Assembly: GCA_023823795.1 (NCBI GenBank)
Contig: CP085711.1
Location: 1-64,000 of the forward strand
DNA: 64,000 nt
Origin: Bacillus sp. F19
Lineage (GTDB): Bacteria; Bacillota; Bacilli; Bacillales; Bacillaceae
Direction of reading: 5' to 3'
Under the pieces are notes generated by a model, which saw only the letters and a program-made list of their open reading frames with translations, searched no databases and was not told where the DNA came from. Positions within the stretch are counted from its first letter, which is position 1. Every line of letters begins with the position of its first letter. The translations under genes were made by a program, and so were the position numbers. This document shows, piece after piece, positions 48,517-59,300 of this stretch.

Positions 48517-49518
48517 ATGAAGTTCAAACGTTGGTTTTATCTTCTATTATTTCTGCTATTTATGATCAATCTCTTCTTAATGCTTGTTTACGGCAAAAAA
48601 ACATTTGAAGCCCAAGATCGGGTGAAACCACCTCATCAATATGACTATCATTTCGCTTTAATATCGGAAGAAGTAGATAATGAATACTGGAGGTTAATAG
48701 AAAAAGGAGCAAAAGATGCAGCTGAAAAATACAATGTTTATTTGGAATATCTAGGCCCTAAACAGGCTGATAACATTGAACAGTTAAAGTTTATGGATAA
48801 GACTATTACTGGTAAGGTAGATGGAATCATCATTCAAGGGATTGCTCATTCGAATTTTAACCAGCTCACAAACAAAGCATTCGAAAGGGGGATAGAGATT
48901 GTGACTGTTGATACGGATGTCGCTGACAGTGAGCGGAAGGCATTTGTCGGTTCGGATAATTATATGGCAGGAGTACAGGCAGGGAGCGCTATGATCGAGG
49001 ACACAAAGGGAGATCAATATGTCGGAATTGTAACAGGAAGATTCGACGCTTTGAACCAACAGCTTCGAATAAAAGGGTTCAAGGATGCAATTAAAAAGGA
49101 AAACCGTATAAAACTGGTTGATATTGAAGTATCCAATATTACAAAGAGCGGTGCACTGCAAGCTACATACGATTTATTAAAGAAGCACCCTCATATAAAT
49201 GCTTTTTATGGGACTAGTGCTCTTGATGGTTCGGGGATTGCCCAAGTGGTCAATCAGTTTAACTTAAAGCAGAGGACGTATATTATTGGTTTTGATATTT
49301 TGCCGCAAACACTTCTTCTATTGGAAGAAGGCTCTATAGATGCATCTGTTGTCCAATACCCATATGAAATGGGATATCAATCAGTTGAAGCATTGCTTCA
49401 TTTGAAAAATGAAGATGAAAGTAAAACACTACATCACACCATGACTAGGGTAATCCACCCTACCGACATTCAAGACTTCTATGAGAAGGGAACTGTATAT
49501 GAAAACCATACGAAGTAA
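48517..49518 (+). CDS. Membrane-anchored sugar-binding sensor (Peripla_BP_4)
   Basis: 333 residues. An uncleaved N-terminal membrane helix (WFYLLLFLLFMINLFLMLVY) anchors a type I periplasmic-binding fold: FALISEEVDNEYWRLIEKGA KDAA, KVDGIIIQGIAHSNFNQL, GIEIVTVDTDVADSERKAFV GSDNYMAG, and ALQATYDLLKKHPHINAFYG. Such anchored RbsB-like proteins co-encoded with LytS/YesM kinases act as extracellular sugar sensors (XylFII-LytS is the known precedent). Its stop overlaps the kinase start by about 20 bp. It presumably presents the locus's sugar ligand, possibly a mannoside, to the kinase; the ligand is inference. Confidence 0.82.
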   Translation: MKFKRWFYLLLFLLFMINLFLMLVYGKKTFEAQDRVKPPHQYDYHFALISEEVDNEYWRLIEKGAKDAAEKYNVYLEYLGPKQADNIEQLKFMDKTITGKVDGIIIQGIAHSNFNQLTNKAFERGIEIVTVDTDVADSERKAFVGSDNYMAGVQAGSAMIEDTKGDQYVGIVTGRFDALNQQLRIKGFKDAIKKENRIKLVDIEVSNITKSGALQATYDLLKKHPHINAFYGTSALDGSGIAQVVNQFNLKQRTYIIGFDILPQTLLLLEEGSIDASVVQYPYEMGYQSVEALLHLKNEDESKTLHHTMTRVIHPTDIQDFYEKGTVYENHTK

Positions 49519-49783
49519 GCTGCTCCTTTCCTTTTTTGCCTTTGTTGTTTTATTCAATGTAGTGTCTGTTTCTATTTATTTTAGCAGTCGATCTTTCTTG
49601 TTAGAGTATGATGCAAGTTTCGAACGTTTTTTATTAATGAATCAAATTTCGCAAGATTCAAATCTTCTATATGAAAAAACCAATGCTTATGTGGTTGAGA
49701 AAAATCAAACTTCCATACAGGAGTTTCATAAGGTCCGTCATTTATTAGAAAGTAGCATAATAAAGCTGGAGACGAATAAAAAT
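48774..49783 (+). repeat. Segmental duplication, copy B (source copy)
   Basis: Partner of 34,381-35,393. Here the sequence lies within intact sensor and kinase genes, so this copy is most likely the original. Confidence 0.9.
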
Positions 49784-50947
49784 AGCCTAGATCCCATCCA
49801 ACTTCAGAAGTATATCAATACCATCAAGAATTTTGTATTAGAATGTGAGATGACGGTCGGATTTGTCATTCGTGATGACATTGTCCAATATACGAAACAT
49901 CTGAGAGAAGCACGAAAGACTTCCACTTATTTACAAGAGACGACTATGTCTCTAATTGATTTAGAGTTAACAGACTATCAATCTTTCTTTGCAGGAATGG
50001 AACAACGAAATGAATCATTCAAGTGGTTTACCTTTTTTCTGTTTAATACTACTGTCTTGCTGGCCATTTCTTTTGCAATATGGTTTTCAAAGGGCATTAA
50101 CCGTCCGATTCAAAGCCTATCTAGAGCTGCCAATGAAATTTCTGCTGGAAAGTTTGATGGTCAAGCCGTTGACATTGAATCCAATGATGAGTTAAAGCTC
50201 CTCGGAAATACGTTTAATACAATGCGTGACAATATCCGTCAGTACATCATTGAAATGGAAGAGAAATCAGAGCTTGACAGGTTGTTTAAAGAATTGGAAC
50301 TAAAGCATCTGCAAAATCAGATTAATCCCCACTTTCTATTTAATACTTTGAATACGGTTTCAAGGATGGCGTATCTCGAAAATGCAGAAGATACATCACG
50401 TTTGATAGATTCTGTCTCTTCTTTATTACGGTATAGTTTAGGCGATAATAAAAAATCCGTATTGTTAAGGGCAGAGGTAGATGCCGTCACCGATTATTTT
50501 TATATCCAGCAAACCCGATTTGGTGATCGGATTACCTTTCATAAGCATGTAGAGGATACATGTTTAGATATTGAAATCCCGAGACTATCCTTACAGCCCC
50601 TAGTTGAAAACTCCTTCATTCATGGGGTGGAGGGTAAAGAAGAAGGAGGGGAAATATCTCTTCACGTATATAAAGAGGAACAGAACACAGTTGTAGAGAT
50701 AAGGGACAATGGCGCAGGAATGTCAGGGGAACAGATTCATTCTTTGTTAACCTTTTCATCCAGTGGACATCAACTTCCTCACGTTGGTCATTCTACAGGT
50801 ATCGGTCTAATTAATGTGGTTCGACGGCTTCAGCTGTTTTATCAATATGACCATGTTATAGAGATCTTATCAGCGCCTGGGAAAGGAACATCTATAAAAT
50901 TACTGTTGCCAAAGGAGGGGAAGTTATATGAACGTAGTGATCGCTGA
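49499..50947 (+). CDS. YesM-type sensor histidine kinase
   Basis: 482 residues. TM1 (about 7-28), an extracellular helical sensor part, TM2 (about 175-196) and a HAMP domain (FSKGINRPIQSLSRAANEIS AGKFDG) are followed by a His_kinase (LytS/YesM) domain with the phospho-acceptor His in NQINPHFLFNTLNTVSRMA (about 278) and an HATPase_c domain (QPLVENSFIHGVE N box, EIRDNGAGMSG, GIGLINVVRRLQLFY). Start ATG 49,499 behind AGAAGGGA, overlapping the sensor gene; the stop overlaps the regulator gene by 20 bp. It phosphorylates the downstream YesN-type regulator. Confidence 0.9.
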   Translation: MKTIRSKLLLSFFAFVVLFNVVSVSIYFSSRSFLLEYDASFERFLLMNQISQDSNLLYEKTNAYVVEKNQTSIQEFHKVRHLLESSIIKLETNKNSLDPIQLQKYINTIKNFVLECEMTVGFVIRDDIVQYTKHLREARKTSTYLQETTMSLIDLELTDYQSFFAGMEQRNESFKWFTFFLFNTTVLLAISFAIWFSKGINRPIQSLSRAANEISAGKFDGQAVDIESNDELKLLGNTFNTMRDNIRQYIIEMEEKSELDRLFKELELKHLQNQINPHFLFNTLNTVSRMAYLENAEDTSRLIDSVSSLLRYSLGDNKKSVLLRAEVDAVTDYFYIQQTRFGDRITFHKHVEDTCLDIEIPRLSLQPLVENSFIHGVEGKEEGGEISLHVYKEEQNTVVEIRDNGAGMSGEQIHSLLTFSSSGHQLPHVGHSTGIGLINVVRRLQLFYQYDHVIEILSAPGKGTSIKLLLPKEGKLYERSDR

Positions 50948-52343
50948 TGATGAAATGCTAGAACGCAAGGCAATGAGAATGTTTCTAGAAAAAAATTTCA
51001 GTAATATTAAAGTGGCAGGAGAGGCTTCAAACGGGAGAGAGGCAATTGAATTAGCAGAGCGTCTTCAGCCTGATTTTATGTTAATGGACATTAAAATGCC
51101 AGGTATTGATGGAATTGAGGCCATTCGACAGATACGGAAAAGGCAGATGAACATCAAATTCATCTTGGTTTCAGCTTATGATTCTTTTGAATATGCCAAA
51201 GAGGCAATGAAAGAGGGTGTCAAAGAATATATTTTGAAGCCGGGAAAGAAAGAAGAAACAATGGAAGCGATATCAAGAGTCTGTGATGAAATAATAAACG
51301 AGAGAGCAGTCTCAGACCAAAAAGAAGAGTATATGTATTTTGCTCAGGAAAACTTCCTCTTAAAGATTCTCCAATATGATGTGAGGGAGGAATTTCTGAC
51401 ACAGCAAAGGCAGCTGTATCCGGACATGCAAAGCGGTTTTTTCTTTGTCGCAGATCTAGGGGATTGTGGGGATGACGATTTATTTCAGCAGTTGCTGAAA
51501 CGTTATTCGCCGTATCCGCATATTACTGTTTACTATGGCCAAAAGTATGTAACCCTATTTATTAGTCCAAAAGAACATCCCAAGACGGAAGCGCTCGTTT
51601 TAGCGAAGAAAATCGTATCCGCCATCACAACAAGGATCTGGATTGGCATAGGTTATCCTTATTCAAAAGTGGAGCAACTTCCCTATTCATATCAGGAGGC
51701 TTTACAAACTCTTCGCGCATTGAAAAAAGACAACCGAAGTCTATATTGTCTTCCTTTTGCTAAGAAAGAAGAGTTAATTGAGGAATTAGAAGAATTGTTT
51801 TTCTGTGTTTTTCAGGGGGAAATACCCTCAGCCCTTTCAATTGTTCAACAGCTTCTAGGAAAAATGGAACAGAACGAGTTGTATATAAAAATCAGAGAAA
51901 GGCTTGTACGGGAAGGCATTTCGATATCGATCCATCAACTTTCTTTTCCGCAAACAGAAGTCGAATGGAAGGAATTTATACAAAATCTCTGTATGAAGGT
52001 ATTGGAGTTTTATCATTCAAATAATCCGATTGAAAAAGCTAAAAAATATATCGATTTGTACTACCAAGAACCAATCACCCTGGAACAGGTTGCTGATCAT
52101 GTAAAACTAAGTCCTACCTATTTTACAAAGCTTTTTAAGGAAACATCCCAAACGACTTTTATAGATTATCTCACTGAGGCTCGACTTGCCAAAGCAAGAC
52201 AATTATTAAATGAAAATACATATAGTTTGAAAGAGATAAGCCACATGATTGGCTACAAGGATCCAAACTACTTTAGCAGGGTATTTAAAAAACACTACCT
52301 GATTTCGCCGAAGCAATTTAATAAGCAGCATTCTGGTGACTGA
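50928..52343 (+). CDS. YesN-type response regulator (receiver + AraC HTH)
   Basis: 471 residues. The N-terminal receiver has MNVVIADDEMLERKAM, the phospho-Asp54 in DFMLMDIKMPGIDG, and Lys in YILKPGKKEE. A middle domain of unknown function (about 130-360) is followed by an AraC-type DNA-binding domain with two helix-turn-helix motifs (ITLEQVADHVKLSPTYFTKL FK, and YSLKEISHMIGYKDPNYFSR VFKKH). It is the output of the three-gene sensor system and is expected to activate the transporter genes starting 156 bp downstream. Confidence 0.92.
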   Translation: MNVVIADDEMLERKAMRMFLEKNFSNIKVAGEASNGREAIELAERLQPDFMLMDIKMPGIDGIEAIRQIRKRQMNIKFILVSAYDSFEYAKEAMKEGVKEYILKPGKKEETMEAISRVCDEIINERAVSDQKEEYMYFAQENFLLKILQYDVREEFLTQQRQLYPDMQSGFFFVADLGDCGDDDLFQQLLKRYSPYPHITVYYGQKYVTLFISPKEHPKTEALVLAKKIVSAITTRIWIGIGYPYSKVEQLPYSYQEALQTLRALKKDNRSLYCLPFAKKEELIEELEELFFCVFQGEIPSALSIVQQLLGKMEQNELYIKIRERLVREGISISIHQLSFPQTEVEWKEFIQNLCMKVLEFYHSNNPIEKAKKYIDLYYQEPITLEQVADHVKLSPTYFTKLFKETSQTTFIDYLTEARLAKARQLLNENTYSLKEISHMIGYKDPNYFSRVFKKHYLISPKQFNKQHSGD

Positions 52344-52462
52344 AGCAGAAGTTAGCAGAGTATTTAAGTTAGGGGGTTCAGACCCTAAAAAAGTACAGAA
52401 AATCATAATAAAATGCAGAAAATTCTATCTGTATTGGCTAGAATCTTTTTTTATAATATAAC

Positions 52463-52476
52463 TGTAAACGGTTTCA
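52463..52476 (+). promoter_or_regulatory. Consensus cre (CcpA) site
   Basis: TGTAAACGGTTTCA matches TGWAANCGNTNWCA at every position. It lies 24 bp before the solute-binding-protein start, downstream of the AT-rich promoter region, a position expected for CcpA roadblock repression. Confidence 0.8.
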
Positions 52477-52499
52477 TTTAAACGGAGGGGGAATAAAGC

Positions 52500-53777
52500 T
52501 TGAAAAAGAGGATATGGTTATCTATATTATTGGCGTTTTCTTTGATTCTTTCTGCCTGCAGTTCATCAAAGAGCGCAGGGGATGGCGAAGATAAAAAGGA
52601 TTCAGGTAAAATGGAAATATTTAGCTGGTGGACCGGAGCCGGTGAAGAAGATGGATTAAAAGCACTAATAAAGCTTTTCGAAGAGAAATACCCAGATGTT
52701 CCGATTGAAAATGCAGCCGTTGCAGGCGGTGCCGGAACGAATGCTAAAGCGGTCCTGGCAAGCCGGATGCAAGGAAATGATCCTCCTGCAACCTTCCAGA
52801 TCCATGGCGGAGCCGAGTTGAATGAAGGATGGGTAAAGGCCGACAAAATGGAACCAATCGATGATCTATATGAAAAAGAAGGATTAAAGGACAAGTTTCC
52901 ACAAGATTTAATAGATATGGTTAGCAAGGATGGTAAGATTTACTCCGTTCCTGTTAATATTCATCGCGGAAATGTTCTATGGTACAACAAAAAGGTATTT
53001 GAAGAAAATGGCCTCCAAGCCCCGACTACTTTTAACGAGTTTTTTGAAGTGGCAGATAAGTTAAAAGCAAAGGGTATCACTCCGTTAGCGTTGGGTGATA
53101 AAGAGTCTTGGACAGCAACCCATTTATTTGAAACTGTATTGCTAGGCAAGCTTGGAGCCGAGGAATACACCAAACTTTGGAAGGGTGAACTTGCACTTGA
53201 CGACAAAAAAGTAGTCGAGGCTGTTGAAACGTTCAAGAAAATGCTTTCATACATCAACGAAGACCATAGCTCACGGAACTGGCAAGATGCCTCCCAATTA
53301 GTGGCAAATGGAGAAGCAGCTATGAATGTCATGGGCGACTGGGCAAAAGGTTACTTTGTGAATGACTTGAAGCTCAAAGTCAATGAAGACTTTGGATATA
53401 TTACAACACCTGAAACAGAAGGGCAATTCATGGTTGTCACTGATACGTTTGGGCTTCCAAAAGGTGTTAAGAATCCGGATGATGTGAAGAAATTCCTTGC
53501 TGTATTAGGCTCTGTGGAAGGCCAGGACGCCTTTAACCCGTTAAAAGGTTCAATTCCTGCCCGTACGGATGCAGACGTTTCTAAATATGATCAGTATGGA
53601 AAGGATACGATTGAAGATTTTAAAGAAGCAAAATTGGCTGCAAGCTTGGCCCATGGCTCAGCAGCACCTGAGGGCTATCTGACCAAAGTCAATCAGGCGG
53701 TCAATATTTTTGTTACACAGAAAGATGTGAAGGGGTTTGTGGAAACCCTAACAGCAGCTTCTTCTGAATTGAAATAA
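52500..53777 (+). CDS. Sugar ABC transporter solute-binding lipoprotein
   Basis: 425 residues. Lipoprotein signal peptide ending LILSAC (Cys about 20), then a family-1 extracellular solute-binding fold (MEIFSWWTGAGEEDGLKALI KLFEEKYPD, FQIHGGAELNEGW, GDKESWTATHLFETVLL). The start is TTG with GGAGGGGG at about 9 nt; no alternative ATG keeps the signal peptide. It captures an oligosaccharide or sugar at the cell surface for the two permeases that follow; the usual MsmK-type ATPase is not encoded here and is probably shared. Confidence 0.9.
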   Translation: MKKRIWLSILLAFSLILSACSSSKSAGDGEDKKDSGKMEIFSWWTGAGEEDGLKALIKLFEEKYPDVPIENAAVAGGAGTNAKAVLASRMQGNDPPATFQIHGGAELNEGWVKADKMEPIDDLYEKEGLKDKFPQDLIDMVSKDGKIYSVPVNIHRGNVLWYNKKVFEENGLQAPTTFNEFFEVADKLKAKGITPLALGDKESWTATHLFETVLLGKLGAEEYTKLWKGELALDDKKVVEAVETFKKMLSYINEDHSSRNWQDASQLVANGEAAMNVMGDWAKGYFVNDLKLKVNEDFGYITTPETEGQFMVVTDTFGLPKGVKNPDDVKKFLAVLGSVEGQDAFNPLKGSIPARTDADVSKYDQYGKDTIEDFKEAKLAASLAHGSAAPEGYLTKVNQAVNIFVTQKDVKGFVETLTAASSELK

Positions 53778-53782
53778 CCATC

Positions 53783-53820
53783 AAAAAGAGGATGAGATTT
53801 TTTGCTTCCTCTTTTCTTTT
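53783..53820 (+). terminator. Intra-operon hairpin
   Basis: AAAAAGAGGATGAG pairs imperfectly with CTTCCTCTTTT ahead of a T run, between the binding protein and the first permease. Such partial terminators typically make the binding protein more abundant than the permeases. Confidence 0.6.
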
Positions 53821-53843
53821 TTCTCATTAAAGGAGGCAGAGAG

Positions 53844-54824
53844 ATGGAGCAGCCCATCATCAAACAAACCCAAACGACCGGAACGTCCATTGGACTATAC
53901 AGCAAAAGAAAGAAAAAGCTAACGAAAGACCATCTTCTAGCCATTGCATTTATCTTGCCATCTATTCTTTTCATTACAGTCTTCGTATACGGATTCATCA
54001 GCTGGACGGGTTATGTATCACTCAGTAATTGGAATTCTCTCGTTCCGGATTTCTCATTAGCAGGATTCAAAAACTATCAATTTTTATTTAACGATTTCCG
54101 TTTTCAGGCTGATTTGCGCAATACTATTGTTTTTACCGTCTTATTCATTGCAGCAATCATATTTATTGGTCAGTTCCTTGCGGTTTTATTAGATCAAAAA
54201 ATCAAGGGAGAATCGCTCTTCCGGAATATCTTTTTCTTCCCCATGGCATTATCTTTCGTCGTAACAGGAGTCGTGTGGCAATGGTTGTTGAATCCTTCGA
54301 CAGGAGTCAACCTCTTTTTGACAAAAATCGGGCTTGATTCAAGATGGTATACCGATACGAATATATTAGCCGGATTTAAATGGGGGAAAATCGAATTTGG
54401 GATCCCTGTCGCTATTATTGCTGTAGTCATTGCGGCAGTATGGCAGATGACAGGGTTCTCGGTTGCAATGTATTTAGCAGGTCTTAGAGGAATTTCTGAT
54501 GAGATTAGAGAGGCTGCGAGAATGGACGGTGCTACGGAATTTCAAATTTACCGTAAAATCATTCTGCCTTTGCTTCGGCCTATTACGGTAAGTGTTGTCA
54601 TCATCATGGCCCATATTTCGTTGAAAATATTTGACCTGATATATGCGATGACTGGTTCAGGGGCAAACTTTGTCACAGATGTTCCCGGTGTTTACATGTT
54701 TGAGACGACCTTCCGAGGAAACTATTATGCAAATGGTGCAGCGATCGCCATCGTTATGCTTATTTCGGTAGCTATCTTTATTGTTCCTTATCTGATCTCC
54801 AGTAGAAAGGGGGATTCCAAATGA
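53844..54824 (+). CDS. Sugar ABC transporter permease, MalF type
   Basis: 326 residues with six membrane helices and the EAA loop EIREAARMDGATEFQIYRKI ILPLLRP near 225-251, which contacts the ATPase. ATG 53,844 behind AAAGGAGG; the frame is open upstream, but that portion lies in the intergenic hairpin. The next gene overlaps by 4 bp (ATGA), so the two permeases are translationally coupled. Confidence 0.92.
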   Translation: MEQPIIKQTQTTGTSIGLYSKRKKKLTKDHLLAIAFILPSILFITVFVYGFISWTGYVSLSNWNSLVPDFSLAGFKNYQFLFNDFRFQADLRNTIVFTVLFIAAIIFIGQFLAVLLDQKIKGESLFRNIFFFPMALSFVVTGVVWQWLLNPSTGVNLFLTKIGLDSRWYTDTNILAGFKWGKIEFGIPVAIIAVVIAAVWQMTGFSVAMYLAGLRGISDEIREAARMDGATEFQIYRKIILPLLRPITVSVVIIMAHISLKIFDLIYAMTGSGANFVTDVPGVYMFETTFRGNYYANGAAIAIVMLISVAIFIVPYLISSRKGDSK

Positions 54825-55642
54825 CAATTAGAACCTTTACCAAACCGTTGTTATATTTTATGTTAGTCGGAATCAGCCTTTTATTCCTGATGCCAGTCTA
54901 TGTCATGATCGTGACCAGTTTGAAGCCTTTGGACCAAGTCACCTTGACAGAGATGTGGAAGCTGCCTGCAACACTTGATTTCAGCAGTTATTCTGTGGCG
55001 TTTACTAAGCTTGCACCTAACCTATTGAACTCTTTTTATCTCGTCATTCCAGCCACGCTTTTATCGGCACTTTTGGGATCTTTGAATGGCTATATTTTAT
55101 CCAAATGGAAGTTCAAAGGCGCAGACACTGTATTTACATTAATTCTATTTGGGATGTTTATTCCCTACCAAAGCATCCTAATTCCGATGATTCAATTCCT
55201 GCGGGAAATTGGATTGTACAATACCATCGCGGGACTCGTTTTTGTACACGTGGTTTATGGGATCCCAATAACCACTCTTATGTTCCGAAACTTCTATGCT
55301 AGCATTCCAGACGAAATGATAGAATCAGCCAAGATTGACGGAGCGGGGTTTATCCGGATTTTCCGTTATATCATGATTCCACTTTCGATTACTGGATTTG
55401 TCGTGGTCGCCATCTGGCAGTTCACGAACATCTGGAATGAGTTCTTGTTTGCCGTGACTATCACGACTTCCAGCCAACAGCCGATCATGGTCGCCCTTCA
55501 GAATTTATCAGGAAGCCAAATCGTTCAATGGAATGTACAAATGGCTGGGGCACTGCTCGCTGCCCTTCCCACCCTATTAGTCTATATTTTCTTAGGGAAG
55601 TTTTTTGTAAAGGGATTACTTGCGGGATCAGTAAAAGGGTGA
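54821..55642 (+). CDS. Sugar ABC transporter permease, MalG type
   Basis: 273 residues, six helices, EAA motif PDEMIESAKIDGAGFIRIFR YIMIPLS near 166-191. The C-terminus is typical of MalG-like proteins (FFVKGLLAGSVKG). It is the last gene of the importer; the gap behind it leads to the broken GH92 gene. Confidence 0.92.
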   Translation: MTIRTFTKPLLYFMLVGISLLFLMPVYVMIVTSLKPLDQVTLTEMWKLPATLDFSSYSVAFTKLAPNLLNSFYLVIPATLLSALLGSLNGYILSKWKFKGADTVFTLILFGMFIPYQSILIPMIQFLREIGLYNTIAGLVFVHVVYGIPITTLMFRNFYASIPDEMIESAKIDGAGFIRIFRYIMIPLSITGFVVVAIWQFTNIWNEFLFAVTITTSSQQPIMVALQNLSGSQIVQWNVQMAGALLAALPTLLVYIFLGKFFVKGLLAGSVKG

Positions 55643-55769
55643 CAGGTATTTAAGATGACTGGCCAAATGCAGGCCTGTTAGCTCTAAATAATCACAAAGG
55701 TATAGAGGGAGGTGCAATAACTTTTTCATTGCTGTTTTGAATAATAATCTAATTGGAGGTGTGAATTAA

Positions 55770-56019
55770 TTGAACAAAAAAAAACGTTAAGAAAGGTTTA
55801 TATGTTCTGACCTGCTCAGCTTTACTGGCAGGAATCTTATATAATCCGACTGCTCAGAAGGTTTCTGCCGGATCACAAACAAAAACTGCAACCGACTTCT
55901 TCACGTCATTTGAAGAAGAGAATCCACAGCCGACCTGGAAAAATCAAGTAGAAACCGATGCAAAAGGAAAAAAGATGTCTTCAGGTATCGATGGCAACAT
56001 TCAATATGATGGCATTTAG
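55770..56019 (+). pseudogene. Broken N-terminus of a first GH92 alpha-mannosidase
   Basis: TTG start behind GGAGGTG, then a run of nine A residues (55,776-55,784) that throws the frame into a stop. With one A fewer the frame continues through a signal peptide (KKGLYVLTCSALLAGILY NP, cut near VSA) and the typical GH92 opening (TATDFFTSFEEENPQPTWKN, then ETDAKGKKMSSGIDGN). It then stops again at TAG 56,017. The catalytic part is absent, so this is a decayed second mannosidase; the homopolymer break could also be a base-calling error. Confidence 0.75.
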
Positions 56020-56331
56020 GGGGATAACACATAAAGTGGTGAAAGAAAAGAGCTAGCAGTGAATGTGAAAATTAATCAACAAGCTGCTTACAGTGATGAC
56101 GCATATGTGGTATTCGAGCTGTTTAAGGGCAATAGATCAATGATGATCAATGAAATCCCTATTCATCAAAGTACGATGGAAGTCACTCAGTATCTTAATA
56201 CAAGGTTAAAGTATTTGTGTTCCAACAGTGACATTCCTGTCCATTTGGCAGAACACTCGTGCTTAAGTAAAAGATAGAACTATAGGTGAATAAAAGATTC
56301 ATAATTAATGAAATTGGGAGGACAGATTAAA
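56020..56331. other. Gap with an unrecognised open frame
   Basis: The same frame as the preceding remnant reopens and runs to 56,277 (VKINQQAAYSDDAYVVFELF KGNRSMM, then IPVHLAEHSCLSKR). It is not GH92-like and I do not recognise it; it may be part of the debris of the lost gene. Confidence 0.35.
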
Positions 56332-59300
56332 ATGGGAAAAAAGCTTTTATCCATGTTTATGATCGTATTGATTCTATTGACTATGATGGAACCATTATCG
56401 TCGGACTCCGTTATGGCGGTATCCGAATCCCATCCGCAGGAATCAAAGACCACGAATGTGGCTTTGAATGCGAAGGCGACAGCCAGCGGTCAATGTAATG
56501 AATATGAAAATCCTAGTTTTGCCGTGGATGGCAGAACCGATACGAAGTGGTGTGACAATTCCGGTACTGCTCAGAAATGGCTAGAGTTGGATTTGGGCAA
56601 AGAATACAACATTAACCAATGGGTTGTACAAAATGCTTGTATTGGTGAATCAAAAAATTGTCCTTACTGGAATACCAATTCATTTCGTTTGCAGATGAGT
56701 GAAGACGGAAAGACCTGGGAAGATATCGATGTTGTAAAGGATAACTATCAGACAATCGTTGACAGATACGTCCCTACGTTTAAAGGTCGTTATATTAGGC
56801 TCTATCTAGATAAACCTTCCACTCAAGACTCAAACGCTAGGATTTACGAGTTAGAATTGTATGGCACAGATGTAGAACAAACGCCTGCTTATCCGGAGAT
56901 TAACAAAAAACCTGTAGATTATGTCGATCCATTTATCAACACATTAGGCGATAATGGCCAGACGAATCCTGGTCCAACAACGCCGTTCGGTCTAGTATCA
57001 TTGGGACCGGATTCCGATGGTGGGGCATTTAGTGGATATTATTATCAAGATAAATATCTGAAAGGGTTTTCACACCTTCGATTCAGCGGTGTCGGCTGCA
57101 GCGGTGCAGGTGGAAATATCTTGATGAAGCCTGGGATCGGTTCGTTTACGAATGACAGCAAAAAATATAAAGAGAAGTACGACAAAAACAGTGAGGAAGC
57201 ATCACCTGGCTATTATAAAGTGAAACTTGAATCCGACATTGAAGTGGAACTGACTGCTTCGAAGCGTGTAGGATTCCATAAATATAAGTTTCCTAAATCA
57301 CAAGATGGGTATGTGCTAATTGATCTAGCAAACTCATATGCAGGGATGCTAGATGCTAGTCTTAAGGTTGAAAATAACAATGAAATATCAGGCTATATTA
57401 CAGGAAAAAATGTATGTGGTCATGGCTACTATAAAATGTATTATTCTATTCAGTTTGATCAAGATTTCGACTCCTATCAGTCTTGGTCTGGCGATGCTGT
57501 CGGAGACGATGAGAGTCGCAGCGGCACAAAGATTGGGGTATTTGCAAAATTTGACACAAACAAAAATCAGGAGATAAAAGCAAAAGTTGGTCTTTCTCCA
57601 ATTAGTGTAGAAGAGGCAAAATATGAAAGAGATCATGATATTCCGAATTGGAATTTTGACCAGCAACGGAGCAAAACGAGAAAAATTTGGAGTAAGCTTC
57701 TAAACAAGGTGGAAATCACCGACAACGATGAGGAAAACAAGACGATTTTCTATACGCAGCTGTATCACTCCTTCCTTCACCCAAATAATGTCACAAGCTC
57801 AAAAGGCGAGTTCCGAGCGGCAAGGGATGAGAATACGATTCGCAGCACCTCTGAGTTTGGCAAGGACTTTGAATATTACTCAGGCTGGACGACATGGGAT
57901 GATTTTAGGAAATACTCCTTGTATTCAATACTTGCTCCTCAGGAGTTTGATAATATTGTGAAATCTATGGTGGATGTATATAAGACTAGGGGCTCCTATG
58001 TCCAGTGGGGGCAAGGGTACTGGCCAAGTCCGACTGTACGGAATGAATTTAACGGTGCGGTAATCCTTGATGCTTATACAAAAGGATTTGATGATTTCGA
58101 CGCGTATACGGCTCTTCAAGGGATGGCTGTCGATACAGATCATTATGTTCCTAATAAAGTATCCGGAGCACTAGAGAAAGCATACAGTGCTTATTACCCG
58201 ATGAAGCTAGCTTCTCTTCTTGGAGACAAGGCAACCTATTTGAAATACCGGGAAATTGCGTTGTCTTATCAGGATCTCTGGAACCCAACACAGAAGGATG
58301 ACCAACAAAATGTACGAGGATTTTTTACGCCGAATGCAGAAACAGTTGCAAGCGTTTCAAAGATCAATGAATTTGCTTATCAAGGAAATCTGTGGCATTA
58401 CCGATGGTTCGTTCCGCATGATGTCCAAGGTCTGGCCAAACTAAGGGGGAGCTCTGAAAAGTTAGCTGATGACCTAGAGTATTTCTTTGAAATTGATGAA
58501 TATATGGCAATCAACGAACCGGATATTCAAGCGCCGTATATGTTTAATTATTTGGGCAAGCCTTATTTAACCCAGAAATATGTGAGAGAATACACGACGG
58601 AAGTAGTTACACAAAAGTACCATAACCATGGATTGTATGCTTTGCCGATCAAATCACGTGTATACCGTGCTGATCCAGAGGGGTATTTGCCTTCGATGGA
58701 TGATGATGCCGGGGCAATGTCTTCCTGGTTCGTGTATAGCGCAATGGGGTTATTCCCTGGAAATCCCGGAGACCCTTACTATATGATCGGTTCGCCTATC
58801 TTCTCTGAAATGACATTGCATCTTGAGAAAGGGAAGTCATTTACGATAAAGGCAAACGATGTATCTAGTAAAAATCGCTATATTCAAGAGGCGAAGCTGA
58901 ACCGGAAAAGCTTTGATCAGGCATGGATCAGCTACGAGGATATTATGAAAGGCGGAAAACTAGAATTCCAAATGGGCTCAACCCCGAACAAAGAATGGGG
59001 AGCTGATCCAAGTAAAACTCCTCCTTCTACGGATTTCACAAAAGAGGTCATTCTTAAATTGAACAGCATCACAGTACCTGCACCGGTAAAAGTGGCCATC
59101 GGAACGGCGAAGACAGCGGAAGCTCTTGGATTACCCGAAAAAATAGCCCTTGTAACCGATGGGGGAAATGTGGATGCCAGTGTGAATTGGGATGTAAATA
59201 GTGCAAGCTACGATCCAACTGCCACGACGGCGCAGACCTTCACGGTAACAGGAAAAGTAACTCTGCCTATTGGAGTCACAAACCCGAACAGCGTTCCATT

